Position numbers and translations under genes: made by a program. From the NCBI GenBank assembly GCA_008508345.1, contig QNGE01000136.1, positions 51,968-115,967 on the forward strand: 64,000 bases of DNA. Reading direction: 5' to 3'. Below, piece by piece: positions 20,801-33,685 of this stretch. The DNA is from Paragonimus westermani. Its lineage: Eukaryota; Platyhelminthes; Trematoda; Plagiorchiida; Troglotrematidae. Numbering within the stretch: the first letter of the stretch is position 1; the number at the start of each line of letters is the position of its first letter. The notes beneath the pieces are model-generated. The model made no database searches. It was given only the letters and a program-made list of their open reading frames with translations, and was not told the DNA's origin.

Positions 20801-21998
20801 GATAAGGTCAACGTGGCATTCACCTGGTGACAAGGCGGCTTTTTCTGGGTAGAACATCGATATGTAGAGTGTAAACTGTCTAACCAATGGTTACTACTAC
20901 AGCCCCTCATGTCCAGTTGTATCGCAAAAATCTTGAAAGTTTTGGTTTTGGATCCCCACAATGATGTTATTTATACCGATCGAAGTTCACCTCCCAACAA
21001 ATTCTCTGAAGGTGGTGTATAGTGGCATTTTTAAGGGAACGTTTTTGTTCTAGTAAATGTTTTTCCAAAAGAATGTGGGGAAGTTGAGGTACCCTTTTAA
21101 CAAATCATAGCTTGTTTCTAGGTTTGCTTATTTTCAACTGTGCCTTAAGTTCGGTCGGTGCTAGAAAACACCCATAGCAACGATCCATTTGTTAGCAATG
21201 CAAACTACCAATCAAAAAACGCATTTCTGCACGCCGTAATAGTAAAGTTCGTCTTCGTAATGTTTCTCGACACTCACCTTCAATTCAAAACTTCAGTTCG
21301 CTTCTCTTTTCACATGTAAACTGTGGCGAATAGCTTTCGCTCTAGGGTAGTTTCTTTTGCCTACGAGCATATGATGTGCGGAGTGGATTATTCGTTCAGA
21401 TCTGCAGAAGGTATAAACTTTGAGGGTTCCAGAACACTTAGCTAATCAAAGTTGCCATTGTGTTATACGGAACTACGAACAAACGGCATTTTATTCCCCT
21501 TTCGTAATGGACAGGTAAAACATCATTAGCTCACAACCACAAAAGACTTGAACAAAGTAAATTAGTCTTACAAAACTACGTAGACATTCTGATGAACTTG
21601 TTACCCACGCTCATTTGTATTAGTAGGAGTACGATATTTTCAAGTTGTGTACATCTGCAACAAGCTGAATGGGAGCGCTAATAGTTTGATCGTGCCAGTA
21701 GCGTTTAGGGAGAAGTTAAACGTATCATCAGTGCTTCTTGACTACCTACAATTTTTGGTGGAAAGAGAAATTTGTGAAGTGCGCAGATGACGTCCTTTCC
21801 GTCTGCTGTTTACTTTTCTCCAGTTACTTAGGATTTAAAAAAAACTGAACAAACGTAAAAATCTTAGTTGGGATTCCGTTTGCGTGGGTTAAATGAACAA
21901 TCTGATTTGTGGTCAGGATGCGTCTATTAGCCACAGGTAGGGGGTTGTTTGCATAATTCAAAATCCACTTGAGAATGTGTTTTTCAAATCAGTTTCAA
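17816..21998. other. No recognisable gene or element
   Basis: The longest frame (minus, 19653-20156, 167 codons) has no motif, and a frame of that length is expected about once by chance here. No RNA gene or clear repeat was seen. Confidence 0.4.
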
Positions 21999-22268
21999 TA
22001 AGCTGCCCTGAAGTCACAAAAGAAGGTAAATGTGATGCAAACTGTTGCTGACAGGCGGTTGTCGAAGGTTGGCCATGTTTCCGAAGCACACAAACAGGCG
22101 GCATCTGAAATCGTTAGATATACTTTGATTATTGGTAGATTTTTCACCAGCCTGCCTACTCCGAACGCCTTGCCGTCTGCCGGGACGATTAGCAAACAGT
22201 TGACTACCGTCGGTTTACGTGATCCTAAACAAATGTTCGTGAACCATTTAGCGTCACGGACTAAGTGA
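21999..22268. other. Locally GC-richer block open on both strands
   Basis: A plus frame of about 88 codons follows a TAA at 21999-22001. It includes VGHVSEAHKQAASEIVRYTL and ends at TAG or TGA signals near 22266. A minus frame of about 66 codons overlaps it. The block is richer in G+C than its flanks and could be a coding exon or a retroelement relic. Strand and identity are unresolved. Confidence 0.3.
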
Positions 22269-25200
22269 CTATCCAGACGCGCTGGCTGGTCGTCTACACC
22301 TCTAGTTTTGACACTTGAAGTGATTCGCTGTATTTCAAACTAGATACTGATTAGCCAAACTGCTCGCATGTTCTGTCACGATTCCAATGAACCTGTACAG
22401 CATCTGGAATTTTGGCTGACCTGGCTCACGATATAGCGCGATCTGAAGCACATTTTAGTCTTTAAAATTGGCGTTCATATTTACTTTGTGGTAGTTGTTC
22501 GCCGGAAGCAGTACTGGATAAATTCGGATCTTAATTTGAATTTATTGAGCTGCCTCGGTTACAGGTCACAGCGTTGACTGAGATCACCCTTCCAGCTGAC
22601 CTCAACGGAATCAAACAAGGTTCAAGGAGGTGGTGTCTGTTTATCATTCCTGACAATCAAATCTTTCAGAGGCAACCCTGCCAATCTTTTTAAGATACCA
22701 TTTACAACCAACCAAGCGATGCCATAATGAACCTTAAAACGCCTTGGTTTGGAGCTATCGCCCAACTTGTGTTCCTTTCAACAACAGGTGGAAGCATCTG
22801 AAATGCATCCATGGTACTGGAACGTTTCCACCTACTGATAAAGAATTTTTCACGTCGTTAACTTGGTTCGTATTTGTATTTTGTTCCCCTAATGCAACTC
22901 AGTCATCCATGGTGACCTTAAGAAAGACAGTTTTGCTGCAGCATCTGCAAGCGAGCTGCAGAGAAAATCCTAATAACCTTCCAAGATTTTTCACACTAGT
23001 ATCGTACGTTTGCCCGCAGAGATGTAGAAGACTTTGTGGAGGACATGTTTTTGGTATTTGCTATCCTGACAAATCAAACGACACACGATTCCTAGCTAGC
23101 TACAAGGAAAGCGAAATTCAATCCTCTTACTTCTTTTTATAAGGGGTTGGTCGGAAATTCTACTGGGATACAACAAATGTTATCGATTTTGAGAGGGGAT
23201 TCTAGTTATAAAGAACCGAAATCTCATACTACTCATCAGTATTTACAATTGGCTGAATGGTTGGCGTAGAATCTCTCTACTCCTTTGGGTTCAGTTAGGC
23301 GACGTGGTGATGGTGAAGGTGGTGTGCAATGAAAATTCGTGCATGTGTAAGGCGGAGTAATTTTTGTCAAACAGTGGTCGCTCATCTATATAGCCCGTTA
23401 TCGGTCGTAGTTGTCGCTCTTTCTAAGAAATAGTCTGAGGCCACGGTAATTTAATAGATGCCTAACAAAAATTTATTTTGAGCTATACTTCGTCTCATAT
23501 TCTTATGTTAAGTAGCCCTCACCCCGATAGGATATTAATGAAACGGCAAAATTGAGTTGCGTTTTCCACGAATGTCTCACAGAAAAGGCTGACCCGTCGC
23601 GTGATGTGAAAATTTTGCTGGCCCGAGGCCTTTGAACCTCAGCTACTCGACCACTTGCCTATTACTAAATCATTGCCACAACCGTTTCGGTCGAGCATGT
23701 ATGTCTTCTGCAAACTAGACAATATAACTGAGCTCAGCAGTGTATGTGATGAAACTCGAGTGGTTTGAACCACAAAGGTGATTACCATACGAAACGTTTG
23801 TGCTTGGTTGTTATCGGGCTACATCACCTGCCTTACTAGAGCCTGAATAATGTCAAATGATACGCAGCACACGATTGTGAAGTTCTGTCTATGTATAGTG
23901 CATAATACCGAATCTTCAACTTATCTAGAAACGTTTGTTTGAAGGTCGTTGCAGTGGGTGTTACAATGATTAACGGAACTGATGATCACAACATAATATC
24001 GTGTTGTATTCAGTTGGAGAACATTTAGTAAACTACATAGCAAGAAGTTTGGCTTCGGTAATAATTTACAATACACAATCAGCTATGGTTGGCTGGGTTG
24101 GTTTTTCTTGCTGAACTGTTTGCAACAAGCAAAGTCTGTGACTGGAAACATTAGGAAAATTGGGGGCAAATGACGCAGGTCGAAAAGGATACTGAGGTTT
24201 TTGTGAATTGTGATAGCGAGAGTTGTTTTACAGATGCCGACTTACCCATATTTTTGGTCAGATTTTCGTTCACAGTCTCCAAGCCCCTTGATTTTGAGCA
24301 CGTACATGAGCTTTCAAAAACAACATCCCACTCTCTTCTCTGTCTTTTAACCTGCTAATCAGAATGTGATTTATTCTCCACAGCTGTGTAATAAGCAAGC
24401 ATCTATGTAGGTACCAGGCGTATTGTTAGCTTCAATAGTGCTATGTTAGTATGACTTATCACTAAGTTACACCAACTTGAATTTACAAACGAGCAATAGA
24501 ACTGAATGTATTGAAAAATTTTAATCGACTCATGCAAAAATCGTCAACGCAGATCACTTGTTTGCATTGGACTGGCACAAAAAATGTTCGTAAATTCGAT
24601 GACAATCAGTTGTTCAACGAGTTTGTTTTAATACGTGGATGTCGTTATTAAGCTGTATGTCAAAACCGAAATAAAAGAAGTTCGGGGTGGAAAGTTTTTC
24701 AGATTACAGGAAACAGTTAACAGAAATTCATTTGCCCACCAGTTTCACGAACGAAGGGGGTTCGTTGGCAACATAACGTGTTAAGCACGGAATTACCACT
24801 GGTGACTACAGTAGTTGTATTTTACCAGTGAATACATAGTGACAACAAATTACAGTAAAATCTGACCATTTTGATAATACTTAGAGTTTAGCCATTAGAA
24901 CAACAATACGATGTTTGTGCGAAGATCTCGTTGTCATCAACATTCTATTGCTTGTTAGGTCATGTTCACACATGCAGATTGTCTTCTGCAGCAGACGTCT
25001 CGGTCAGTCCAACAAGCGACAAGCACATCTCCATTATAATCACCATGTTCAATGTTAGACATAAAGCTGCAAAACGTGCCACAGAGAACCAGTAAACAAT
25101 ACCACATGGTAAGGTTACAAACGGACGAAGTGCACACAGATCACGTTGAATAAGGGAATGCTATCAACGAGACAAAAAACTACAGTCCAAAAGACGTCAT

Positions 25201-28200
25201 TGACTATATCAGGTGGTGAACCAGAGAGGAGCAGTCTCCGTGTAGTAAAATGGCCAGTTTTATCCCAATTAATTTCAAATTAGGAGCCAGGCAGAATGAT
25301 GAATTAAACATTGTATACAGCAAGTCTTCATGTTGACTTTCAAGAACACAAAATAGCACTGAGATACACCACATGGTGAGTTTTTCGGAAGTCACCGTGC
25401 GACAAACTAACTTATCAAGTTTCCAAGGAAAAAAGAATGAAACCGTTGGAAGATGATTTTGAAACAATTTTTAACCAAGGATCGTAAAGACAACCGTTCG
25501 GTTTTGACAAAACTACCTACAGTGACATAGATCTGATGGGTCATCCGCAGAAGAGAAAACCTACCCATGAGACTTGGTTTCGGTATGAACAGAACGGTGG
25601 TAGTATTTTATGTAAAACCAAATAATGTAATCACAGTAATTATGAAATCGGTAACTCATACAACACTGCGGCCTTTGCTTATTTTTCTCCCACATTAGCC
25701 TCTCTAAACTGAATGTTGAAATTATAACTTCTTATCAACATTTAGTTGAAATTATCCGGAACAATCTGAAAACAAAAGTTTGCAACAGACAGCTGACTGA
25801 ATTTTTTAAGCCTGAACAATTGAAATGCACTCTAAAAGCAGTACAGATTTGGTCACTCATAGAACTTTTCAATACTTACAAATGATACAAGAACAGTAAA
25901 TAAACTCCTTACAAGGGGCTGGAAAGGTAATGGTCAGTTTTCTGAAGTGGGTTGGACAGGGCTCAACAGGATTGATCAATGAAGAATTATTCTTAATCTT
26001 CAGGCAGCATATCTGATATGTGTTTCAGAGTTCGGTTAGTTCCTGACTACTCTCTTGAGTATCTGTGTGTACCATCAAGCATTGCGTTACCGAACTTCAT
26101 TGTCAACTGCATAACATCCAAAGAAGTTTGATCGTACCACTCTGTGAAACCTTGAAAATCCGCCGTAGGCGCGCAGAAATTTAAGAAGAATGTACACATA
26201 TATAGTGTGCATACGAAACAGGGCATATCTCGAATGATTCGAAAATAACTTATAGTGATAAAAGTTCATTTAAACTTCGAGCTGATATATGCCTTGTCAG
26301 CATCACTGATGAAACTGGAGTGTTACGCCTACAGAAAGCAGTTATTCAAATCTTTTATGAAAAATTTAAATCTAACAGCCAGCTCATAAATCAGCATCAC
26401 ACTTTAACAGATTGCAATTAAGACGTAAGGTGAGATCGAAAGACGTTCCCGAAATGAGTAATTTCTGGACAGTTGTACAATAGGATTCAAAAACACATGA
26501 TTTAGCGGCGTCTGGCGACCTAAAAATACATTGACCTACAACACTAACTTTGAGGAGGTTTGCCGAATTACAGAAAAATTTCCCTCAAACTAATTTTTCC
26601 AATACAAATGCAAATCAGGAGATGTGAGAACGCAGTAAGGCACTATGCGTTTGACAAATCATTGAACACGATTACGTACATTAGCTAGTGACTTCCGGAG
26701 AATAAAAAAAACTACTGGTTCGTTACACTTACATAAAATCTGTGAAAAAATTGAAAAATATCAACTTAGACAAAATGTCATTTGTTCAAAGCTCCGCCTG
26801 CACTATGACACTACAACATTGGAGCACAAGCCGATAGCTAATGAAGCGTTTTAACAGGACTAGTTGTTTCTTCAAAGAAATTCTACAAAAAAGTGTGGCC
26901 AACTGACAATCTAACAAAAAATTGAGATAAAAAGATTACTTCTTTTTACACATCAGATTGGCATTCCAAGTTTGTTTTTCTGCTAGGATAAATGAGGCAG
27001 TGCACAACAATTGTCAATAGGACAGCTTGGAACTAGCGCGGTAACCAAGTGGAATGTTCCAATTAGTAGATAAGCGTTTAACTATGCTGGAAGTGTAATA
27101 GAACTGTGCAGCATATTCATCCAAACAAGGAAATGACCACAGAAACGTAAGCCAGAACAGCCACACATTTGGAGGTTAACGTAAAAACAGGTGAAGGGGA
27201 AAGTATACTTGATTACAAGGCTAGCAAATACGCGGACTAACGTGAACAATTTAAACGAGACCACCGTTGTTCGGGTTACCTAAAAAATGTTTTTAATCAA
27301 TGAAATACATGCACAAACATGTATCCTGGTAGGCAGGATCACAGGGTGCGGTTAGTTAAGTCCCACATAGATAGGTGGGTGATTCTGTGAAGTTCACGTA
27401 GGTCGATAGCTTCCAGTCACGATCGAGCATTATCCTTTGTCGTGTATTAAAGGTCGAAACGTTTTTTACATTGTGTAATTAATGCGCAAAACACGAATGA
27501 CCACTTCGATCTAACGCATGATATTTGGCCATTATACCTGAAATAACAAATATGAATATCCACAAAAGTGGTTGGGCGAATATCCAGAAAAGACACCGTG
27601 ACCTCAATAATTCCACTCTACTGTAAGATAAAGCAATATAAAATGGCGCGAAGCAATATAATTTATGCCCTCTACAAAGCAGTATTTTGTTGAAAATAAA
27701 TTCCACTAAGTCAGCAAAAAGACCACTGAATGAAAATAACTGTACAAAGTCAATTACATTCCGCTATATAGGAGACTATAAAATGGAGAACGCACGCACG
27801 AAGTGTTGAATGAAAAAGGGAGAAATAGTACTGTGTTGTTAGCTTGACACGGATGACTGCTATGATAATAGCTGAACTATAGTGACAAAGTTTTTTATTC
27901 TCGAGATGACAAATCATCCAGGGGCCATACAATAACGAGTGAACAGAACGCACCTCAAATTATTGTGTCAATTATTCGAGACTTAGCTATCAATTCAAAC
28001 AACCATTGGTTCGGTGGTCACAATGCCATGAGAGTTTCGCCCCCAGGCTGTTACAGCTAAAAAACATCAAAATAGAAACAAAAACGGTTATATCCAAAGC
28101 TTCCTATTGTTCAAAATTCACATTATATCATTTTGTGCTTGGGAAGACCGACTGGTGCTGACGACATGTCTATCGATCAGGTGAGACAACTAGTGTCCAG

Positions 28201-29329
28201 TGCAGGTGATGCGATTGAACGAACTTTTTTCTGGCTACACAAGGTTGGGTTACCTAATCAAATGGCGCTGGCCTCAGCAGTAGCCAACTTTCGTTGGTGA
28301 ACCGATTTTGACTGATTCACTGGAACTCTACAGAAAACAATAAACGGTTGATCATTGCGAACCAGATGATGTCAGTTAATCAGGTGACCCACAGTGACTC
28401 TGAGGTTCGATATTATTTCACCTGACCCGATCCATGCTGGATGACACTATCTGATCCACCTAGACAAACGCGGAGACGGACGACCCACGCAGTCTACTGA
28501 ACAATCCCAAAAGAAACACTAGACACCACAGACGGGTTGTGGACTGACACTTCATCATTCAGGTTTAGAGTGATTAGCAGAGAAGTGGTAACTCTCCTAT
28601 ATGGCATTAGCATGAAAATTTACCTTCCATAAGCCCCTTAAATTTTTACTGATGTTTGAATTGCTTTAACATGTCTTGTAACAAGATCATCTGGGTAGCC
28701 ATTCTCTTGGGGAGTATGCGCTGCAAACTCTAACTGGTGTTCCAAAGAATCTAGCAAGCAGACTTTTCTAGCCCTTTCCAGCAAACGTTTAATTAATCTG
28801 AGTTCGAAGTACAAAGTACTTGTCCTCGACCAACCTACGCTTGTGTACTCTCTCTCTTTCTCTCTCTTGGTGTTGCGCAGCGGGACATGTAGGCCAGATG
28901 AGTGTGTGTTTGTTCAAACAAATCAAAAAACAACACCGCCCTACTTGGTTTGGGATCTGTTTCACCGAAACCATTGGCAGCTCGGTGATAGCACATCATG
29001 TCCACATAAGCTATCGAGCTGACCCAATACAGGCTTTTCGCATAGTTTACGAAATCAGTCACTATTCCCTTACGCAGTCGGGTTGTTTGTCCTCAGACGA
29101 AGTCCGCGCAAACCTTGAACTTACCGTGATCAAATGTCACATCACTGACGTCAACCTCGACTTTTTTTTTATCTAACTGTGTGTGGATCCGCAAACCACA
29201 AATCACAAACACCAGTCACTCGTCCTTTGGGTGTTTGAACCCGTTTACTTGGAAGTTTTTGTCGGTTTATACCACTTAGCGGTAGCATTTTAAATTTTGA
29301 TTCAATTTGGTTAAAAATAAGTGGTGCAT
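22269..29329. other. Long stretch without recognisable genes
   Basis: A 132-codon plus frame at 22744-23142 follows an AACAACAG that could be an acceptor, but it has no motif. A possible decayed tRNA-like head (minus, about 23600-23680) is too weak to list. The rest is AT-rich and stop-rich. Probably intergenic or intronic. Confidence 0.4.
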
Positions 29330-29590
29330 ATCCTCACCACGGCCGGGATTTGAACTCCAGCCACACGTTCATGAGGCAACATTGTTGACCACTGCTCCAT
29401 TCGCCTCACATTAGGCACGATCGAATAATCAGATCTGAACGCTCAAACACTCCCGCTTGTGAGCAATGATCAGGTTGCCCGATCTTCTCATGAGGAGACA
29501 CAGCAACTGTCCTGNGCCGGAAAGTCTATCTGAATGCGGAGGCTGCGATCAAGTGTGGGTCATGTTCAACTTGAAAATGAACCAAATCCC
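29330..29590 (-). repeat. tRNA-headed repeat with inverted body and tail
   Basis: On the minus strand a clear head is present: GAGCAGTGGTCAACA, then CTGGAGTTCAAATCCCGGCC, an almost canonical B box. The body and tail sit on the wrong side of the head, pointing away on the plus strand, and end in GAAAGTCTATCTGAATGCGG and TGTTCAACTTGAAAAT. The same arrangement is seen at 43.1 kb. The only ambiguous base noticed in the window (N at 29515) lies in this body. Confidence 0.7.
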
Positions 29591-32500
29591 CGTCTACTCA
29601 TCAGTACTTGAAAATAAATAACCGATCTGTTGAAGGGATATTGAATACAATTGTTCAACATCGTCTTCTCCGACTCTGTCGGAACGTTTAAAATAATTTC
29701 GCTTTCACCGATGTGTTACACCGTTCATCCTATCAAACAGTTCTCTCATTCACTATCGTTCCCGTTAAAATGCACTACCTAACGAAGCAGTGAACATGGC
29801 CTTCAACACTACAGATACATCACAGTCAGACAGGAACAAAACATAGTTTTTGTTTCTGACTGGTTGCAGTCACTTCTCTATATCCATGTCTTCTTCAACC
29901 AATATGCATACAGCAATATGATTGTCCTGTGCCAGTTGAGCTAATGATGCCTATACCTGTCATCTGGTGAGACATGAGGAGTGCGGCAATGAATGGTATT
30001 CATCTGAAATCATGCAAAGGAGGGTTGCTGGAGTATTATTGGTAAGATAGCCACAGTTTTTCGAAGCGTGTATGCAAATAGGCAAAATTCAAAATGTTTA
30101 ATCTGTGATGGTTGAGATCGGGTTTTACCTAAAAACATCCGTATAGGTTTTGTTTACGCAAATTCCGGATCCTCGTAATTGATCGAACCACACATTACCC
30201 ATGCAATCAGTACGCGGGAATATTGAAAACAGCAAAGTTTTCATTATCGGATATCGATAGAAAGTTCAACCACCTTGTGCTGAAAACATGTGTACAGATT
30301 CCCTGCTCAGAATGTGTATAATTGCACTCACTTTATGTCGCATATTGGTGAGTATTAGGGGATTTGGGTATGTAATAAATAACTAGTACTTACAGTCGAT
30401 ATCAGTTACGGAATTCTCATGGATGGTTCTTTCACTAAACGTTCCACAATAGGAACTGCGTTCGAGTTTCGCACTTGTTAGAGCCCACCGATGGTGCTGG
30501 TAACTTTCATGACCTGGAGTAGAACTGCCACGTTTTCCTGAGGTGATTTTGTTCACCAGAGCGTCGCTAACTTCATATTGAGCAGTGAATAAAAGTGCAA
30601 CTAGTCAGAAATGAATGTTGTTCAATGTGTGCGAAGGCTAAAATCCACTGCTACTTATCAGTTATCAAAATATCGCCGTGTAAGTTGAAGCTCGCGGTAG
30701 CGTTGATTAGAATTAACAGAATAATTACTGTCTCCTCTGCAGGCAGTCGGGTAACCTGAGAATTGCCCACAAGGAAATGTGATCGAGTGATTACAGATGG
30801 TGATGTGCATTATCGCTGTACTGATATCTGCAAATAAACACATCGCCGTAAATCACGTCTATTTAGTATAACCCATTTGACTGAAAGCTGAATGAACAAG
30901 ACCATCGTTAGTAATTTCAAAAATGGTTGATCAGCGGTGTTAGAAGCTTTGTACTCACACGGATAAAGCCTGTTATCGGTAAAAAAATCACTCCTTGGGG
31001 AGAAGGGCAATCAAATTTCTAAGGTGGCCGTCGTGAATAGATGAATAAAACCGGTTAGTGTAATAGGTTGGTAACCACTTCGATTTTCTTGTAACCAGAG
31101 AGATCCTCAGTTGACCAATTGGGTATACACAGAATTGTTCATAAGTTTCACATAAGCTGACTGGGTAGTTTTGATTATTTTTCCGTTGGACATACCCGGT
31201 TTCTAAAATGATCAACTACTGTCTGGTTTCTACATATGTGCACTATATCACGTTTAGCTTTTCACGTGTTTTCAGAAGGTTTGTTCAGATCAACCTTCCC
31301 GGTTTCGTCGTATTACCGTCATTTTTTCCAAACATTAAGTGAACTAGTCACTAAGATCCAACGAATAGGCATGAAAGAGATGAATTAAACTAATGTCAAA
31401 CAAAACATTCCCCCAATCGTAACCTCACCGGTGAGATTACTAACACAGTAGTGTTTATGGTTAACAGTGAAACATTTGCTCCGGCACCACAAAAAATGAT
31501 TTGAAAAATACGCTATAAAATAGACCACCGCATCTTTTAATCGTCCCGTACTTTCTTATAGGATGAACACCAAATCTGAAACATTGTTGTCTCTGTCACA
31601 TTATTTATGAACAACTACTAATTTTCTGAACACCATTTGGGACATGAGAGAAAATGAGCATACACAGTGAACAGTAAAACACAAGATGAACAATCCTTTA
31701 GAAGAAGTGTGAGATTGCATTTTCGGGTGCGTTCACACCGAGTGGGCAGAAAGATGTACTATGTAATCGGGAAACTACGCCGATTAGGATTGCGGTTCTG
31801 GAGGTATTATATGTCGGGCTTTGGTGCAGATACACATGAACATGTTTTTTGTCCAGCGAAGCCAATCCTGTCAAGCTTATTTGTTTCGTCTGAGAAAAGT
31901 TAATGTATTAGGTGATAGATACCTTCAGATAGTTTATAAAAAGAGGCACCGCATCTTGTAAACTACAGTACCGCATAATCAGAAATCTGAGGGGTATGTG
32001 TGATCAATTAATCTGCTAGTGGAGGTTGTGAGTATACCGCTTTCAATTGGTACTGTACAGCCAAGTATTAAGTTTGACAACTGCACAGATTTTTGTCGCC
32101 CAACATCTGTGGAGAAATCCCATAATATGAATAACGTAGTAAGCAGGTGTTCACTGAATTATTATCATCTACCTGACCTAATTTTAAGAAGATGGAAAAA
32201 GTACTGTAAAATTATTCTGACGTTCTTGAGATTTTCAAACGATCGCCATTGTTTTACAATTCGATGCACGTTATCAAACTTTGATAAGCCGTTGACTTGG
32301 ACGAAAGCAGGTAAGCCGAAAGTTGGAATAAAGTCTATATTCTTTCATGTTCAGTTTTTATCCATATTTACTGCATTTTTAGTCGCCGGCTTTCAACATC
32401 TCCCTGGTAGAACACCACTTCTGTTTTTTTTCATTTCACCAGTAATCAAGGAAACTCGTGAATGCAAACACCAAAGTTAACAGAAATCACAGTGTATACG

Positions 32501-33289
32501 CATGTAAGTAATCGAATGCCGGTACACCGAAAAGTTGTTATAACGAAAGGTACACCCAATCCAAATATATTCCTACTATGCGCTTGACTTTAGTATCTAT
32601 TATGATGAACAACTAAACCATGTCCACGAATATTAATGTTAGTTCTAAGGGACTGTACCCAGTTAGCCACAGCCGGTGTGTCAAATGATTCAGGCGCATC
32701 GTTCTTATTTACGGTTAACAGTCTAACTGTGACGGATAAATATTGCCAGAAATTTTGGACCAAGTTCATCTCTCGTAACACTCACTGACGTCTAACAAGT
32801 CATGGGATGTATCACAGTCATTAAAAGATACAGAACACAAACACGCTAGCTAGCTCAGAATCCCACTCGTTTATTTGTGAAGAATCGCAATAACGTAGTG
32901 GTTAGTTTTGTTTACAACAAATTCCACAGTCTCGATGGAATAGACCTGCACCCATCCCACCTAAGCGTTTGCTTGTTCTGCGAATGATACAGCTATTTTT
33001 AAGTTCCACGTGAACTGGTAAACATTGTTCGCAAAGATGCACAGAAGTACAATCCGTATCACTCACCTGCAAACCAAAGGGCTATTTGATAGTCGCGACT
33101 GCAGACAGCTAGCGATTTCATTTTGTTGTGTTGTATCAAGTGTAGCAGATGATGAACGAGCAAATCTCAACATCAGTTGTGCGTCGGTAGACAAACAAAA
33201 ACATCTTGGCTAATGCAAACTATGAATATGATTAAAACTTTCATATTTTCGTAAGTAAATCAGTTAACCCAATTCAGATAGAAGCGTTA
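29591..33289. other. No recognisable gene or element
   Basis: A 153-codon plus frame at 32019-32480 carries no motif or paired splice sites. Nothing else stands out. Confidence 0.4.
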
Positions 33290-33415
33290 GATTTGAGCTT
33301 CGATATTGTTAAAGCCCGTCAGTAGTATACATCCAAGACATAACCAGGATTTGAACACCCGTGGTGGTTTTATGAAGCACCGGTGTATACTACTGGGTCA
33401 CTAACCTCATTTTTG
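33290..33415 (-). repeat. tRNA-headed repeat, minus copy
   Basis: The minus strand reads a head with B-box-like GGTGTTCAAATCCTGG, then GGATGTATACTACTGACGGG and a decayed body. Short inverted ends (GTAGTATACA-like on both sides) are present. It faces the plus copy at 33498, head to head. Confidence 0.6.
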
Positions 33416-33497
33416 TTATAATCGGTTGTGTTATATTTGAGTTTTATTTTTGACTAGTTCTCTAGCCACGATTGTATTCGGAAGTCTGAATACGACC

Positions 33498-33685
33498 ATA
33501 CGGTCGTATTTAATGCGTAGTCCGTAGCACAGTGATCAGCACGGTTAACTTACGACAGCGTAGCTGCAGTTCTGACCTTGGCCGTGGTAAGCATAAGTAA
33601 TACCGACGAGCTCGGAATAGGTGAAATTTTGGTGCAGAGCCGCTGTACAAAAGGGGCTGGCTACGAAGTCTATCTACACAAAAAC
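33498..33685 (+). repeat. tRNA-headed repeat, plus copy
   Basis: Head with GTAGCACAGTGATCAGCACGG, then GCAGTTCTGACCTTGGCCGTGG, then CCGACGAGCTCGG, and a body ending GGGGCTGGCTACGAAGTCTA. It matches the order of parts in the copy at 17640-17815. With 33290-33415 it forms a head-to-head pair about 80 bp apart. Confidence 0.65.

Noticed and set aside
23600..23680. Possible tRNA-like head on the minus strand
   Set aside because: Only a vague B-box match (GAGGTTCAAAGGC) and no body or tail; too weak to list.
25040..25410. Two similar CACCACATGGTRAG segments suggesting duplicated exons
   Set aside because: Similarity is limited to about 15 bases, with no wider match on either side.
28820..29176. 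118-codon plus frame overlapping two minus frames
   Set aside because: Contains a CT-rich low-complexity start and no motif. All three frames are open together, so stop-poor composition explains it.
32019..32480. 153-codon open frame on the plus strand
   Set aside because: No motif, AT-rich flanks and no supporting signals; within chance length.
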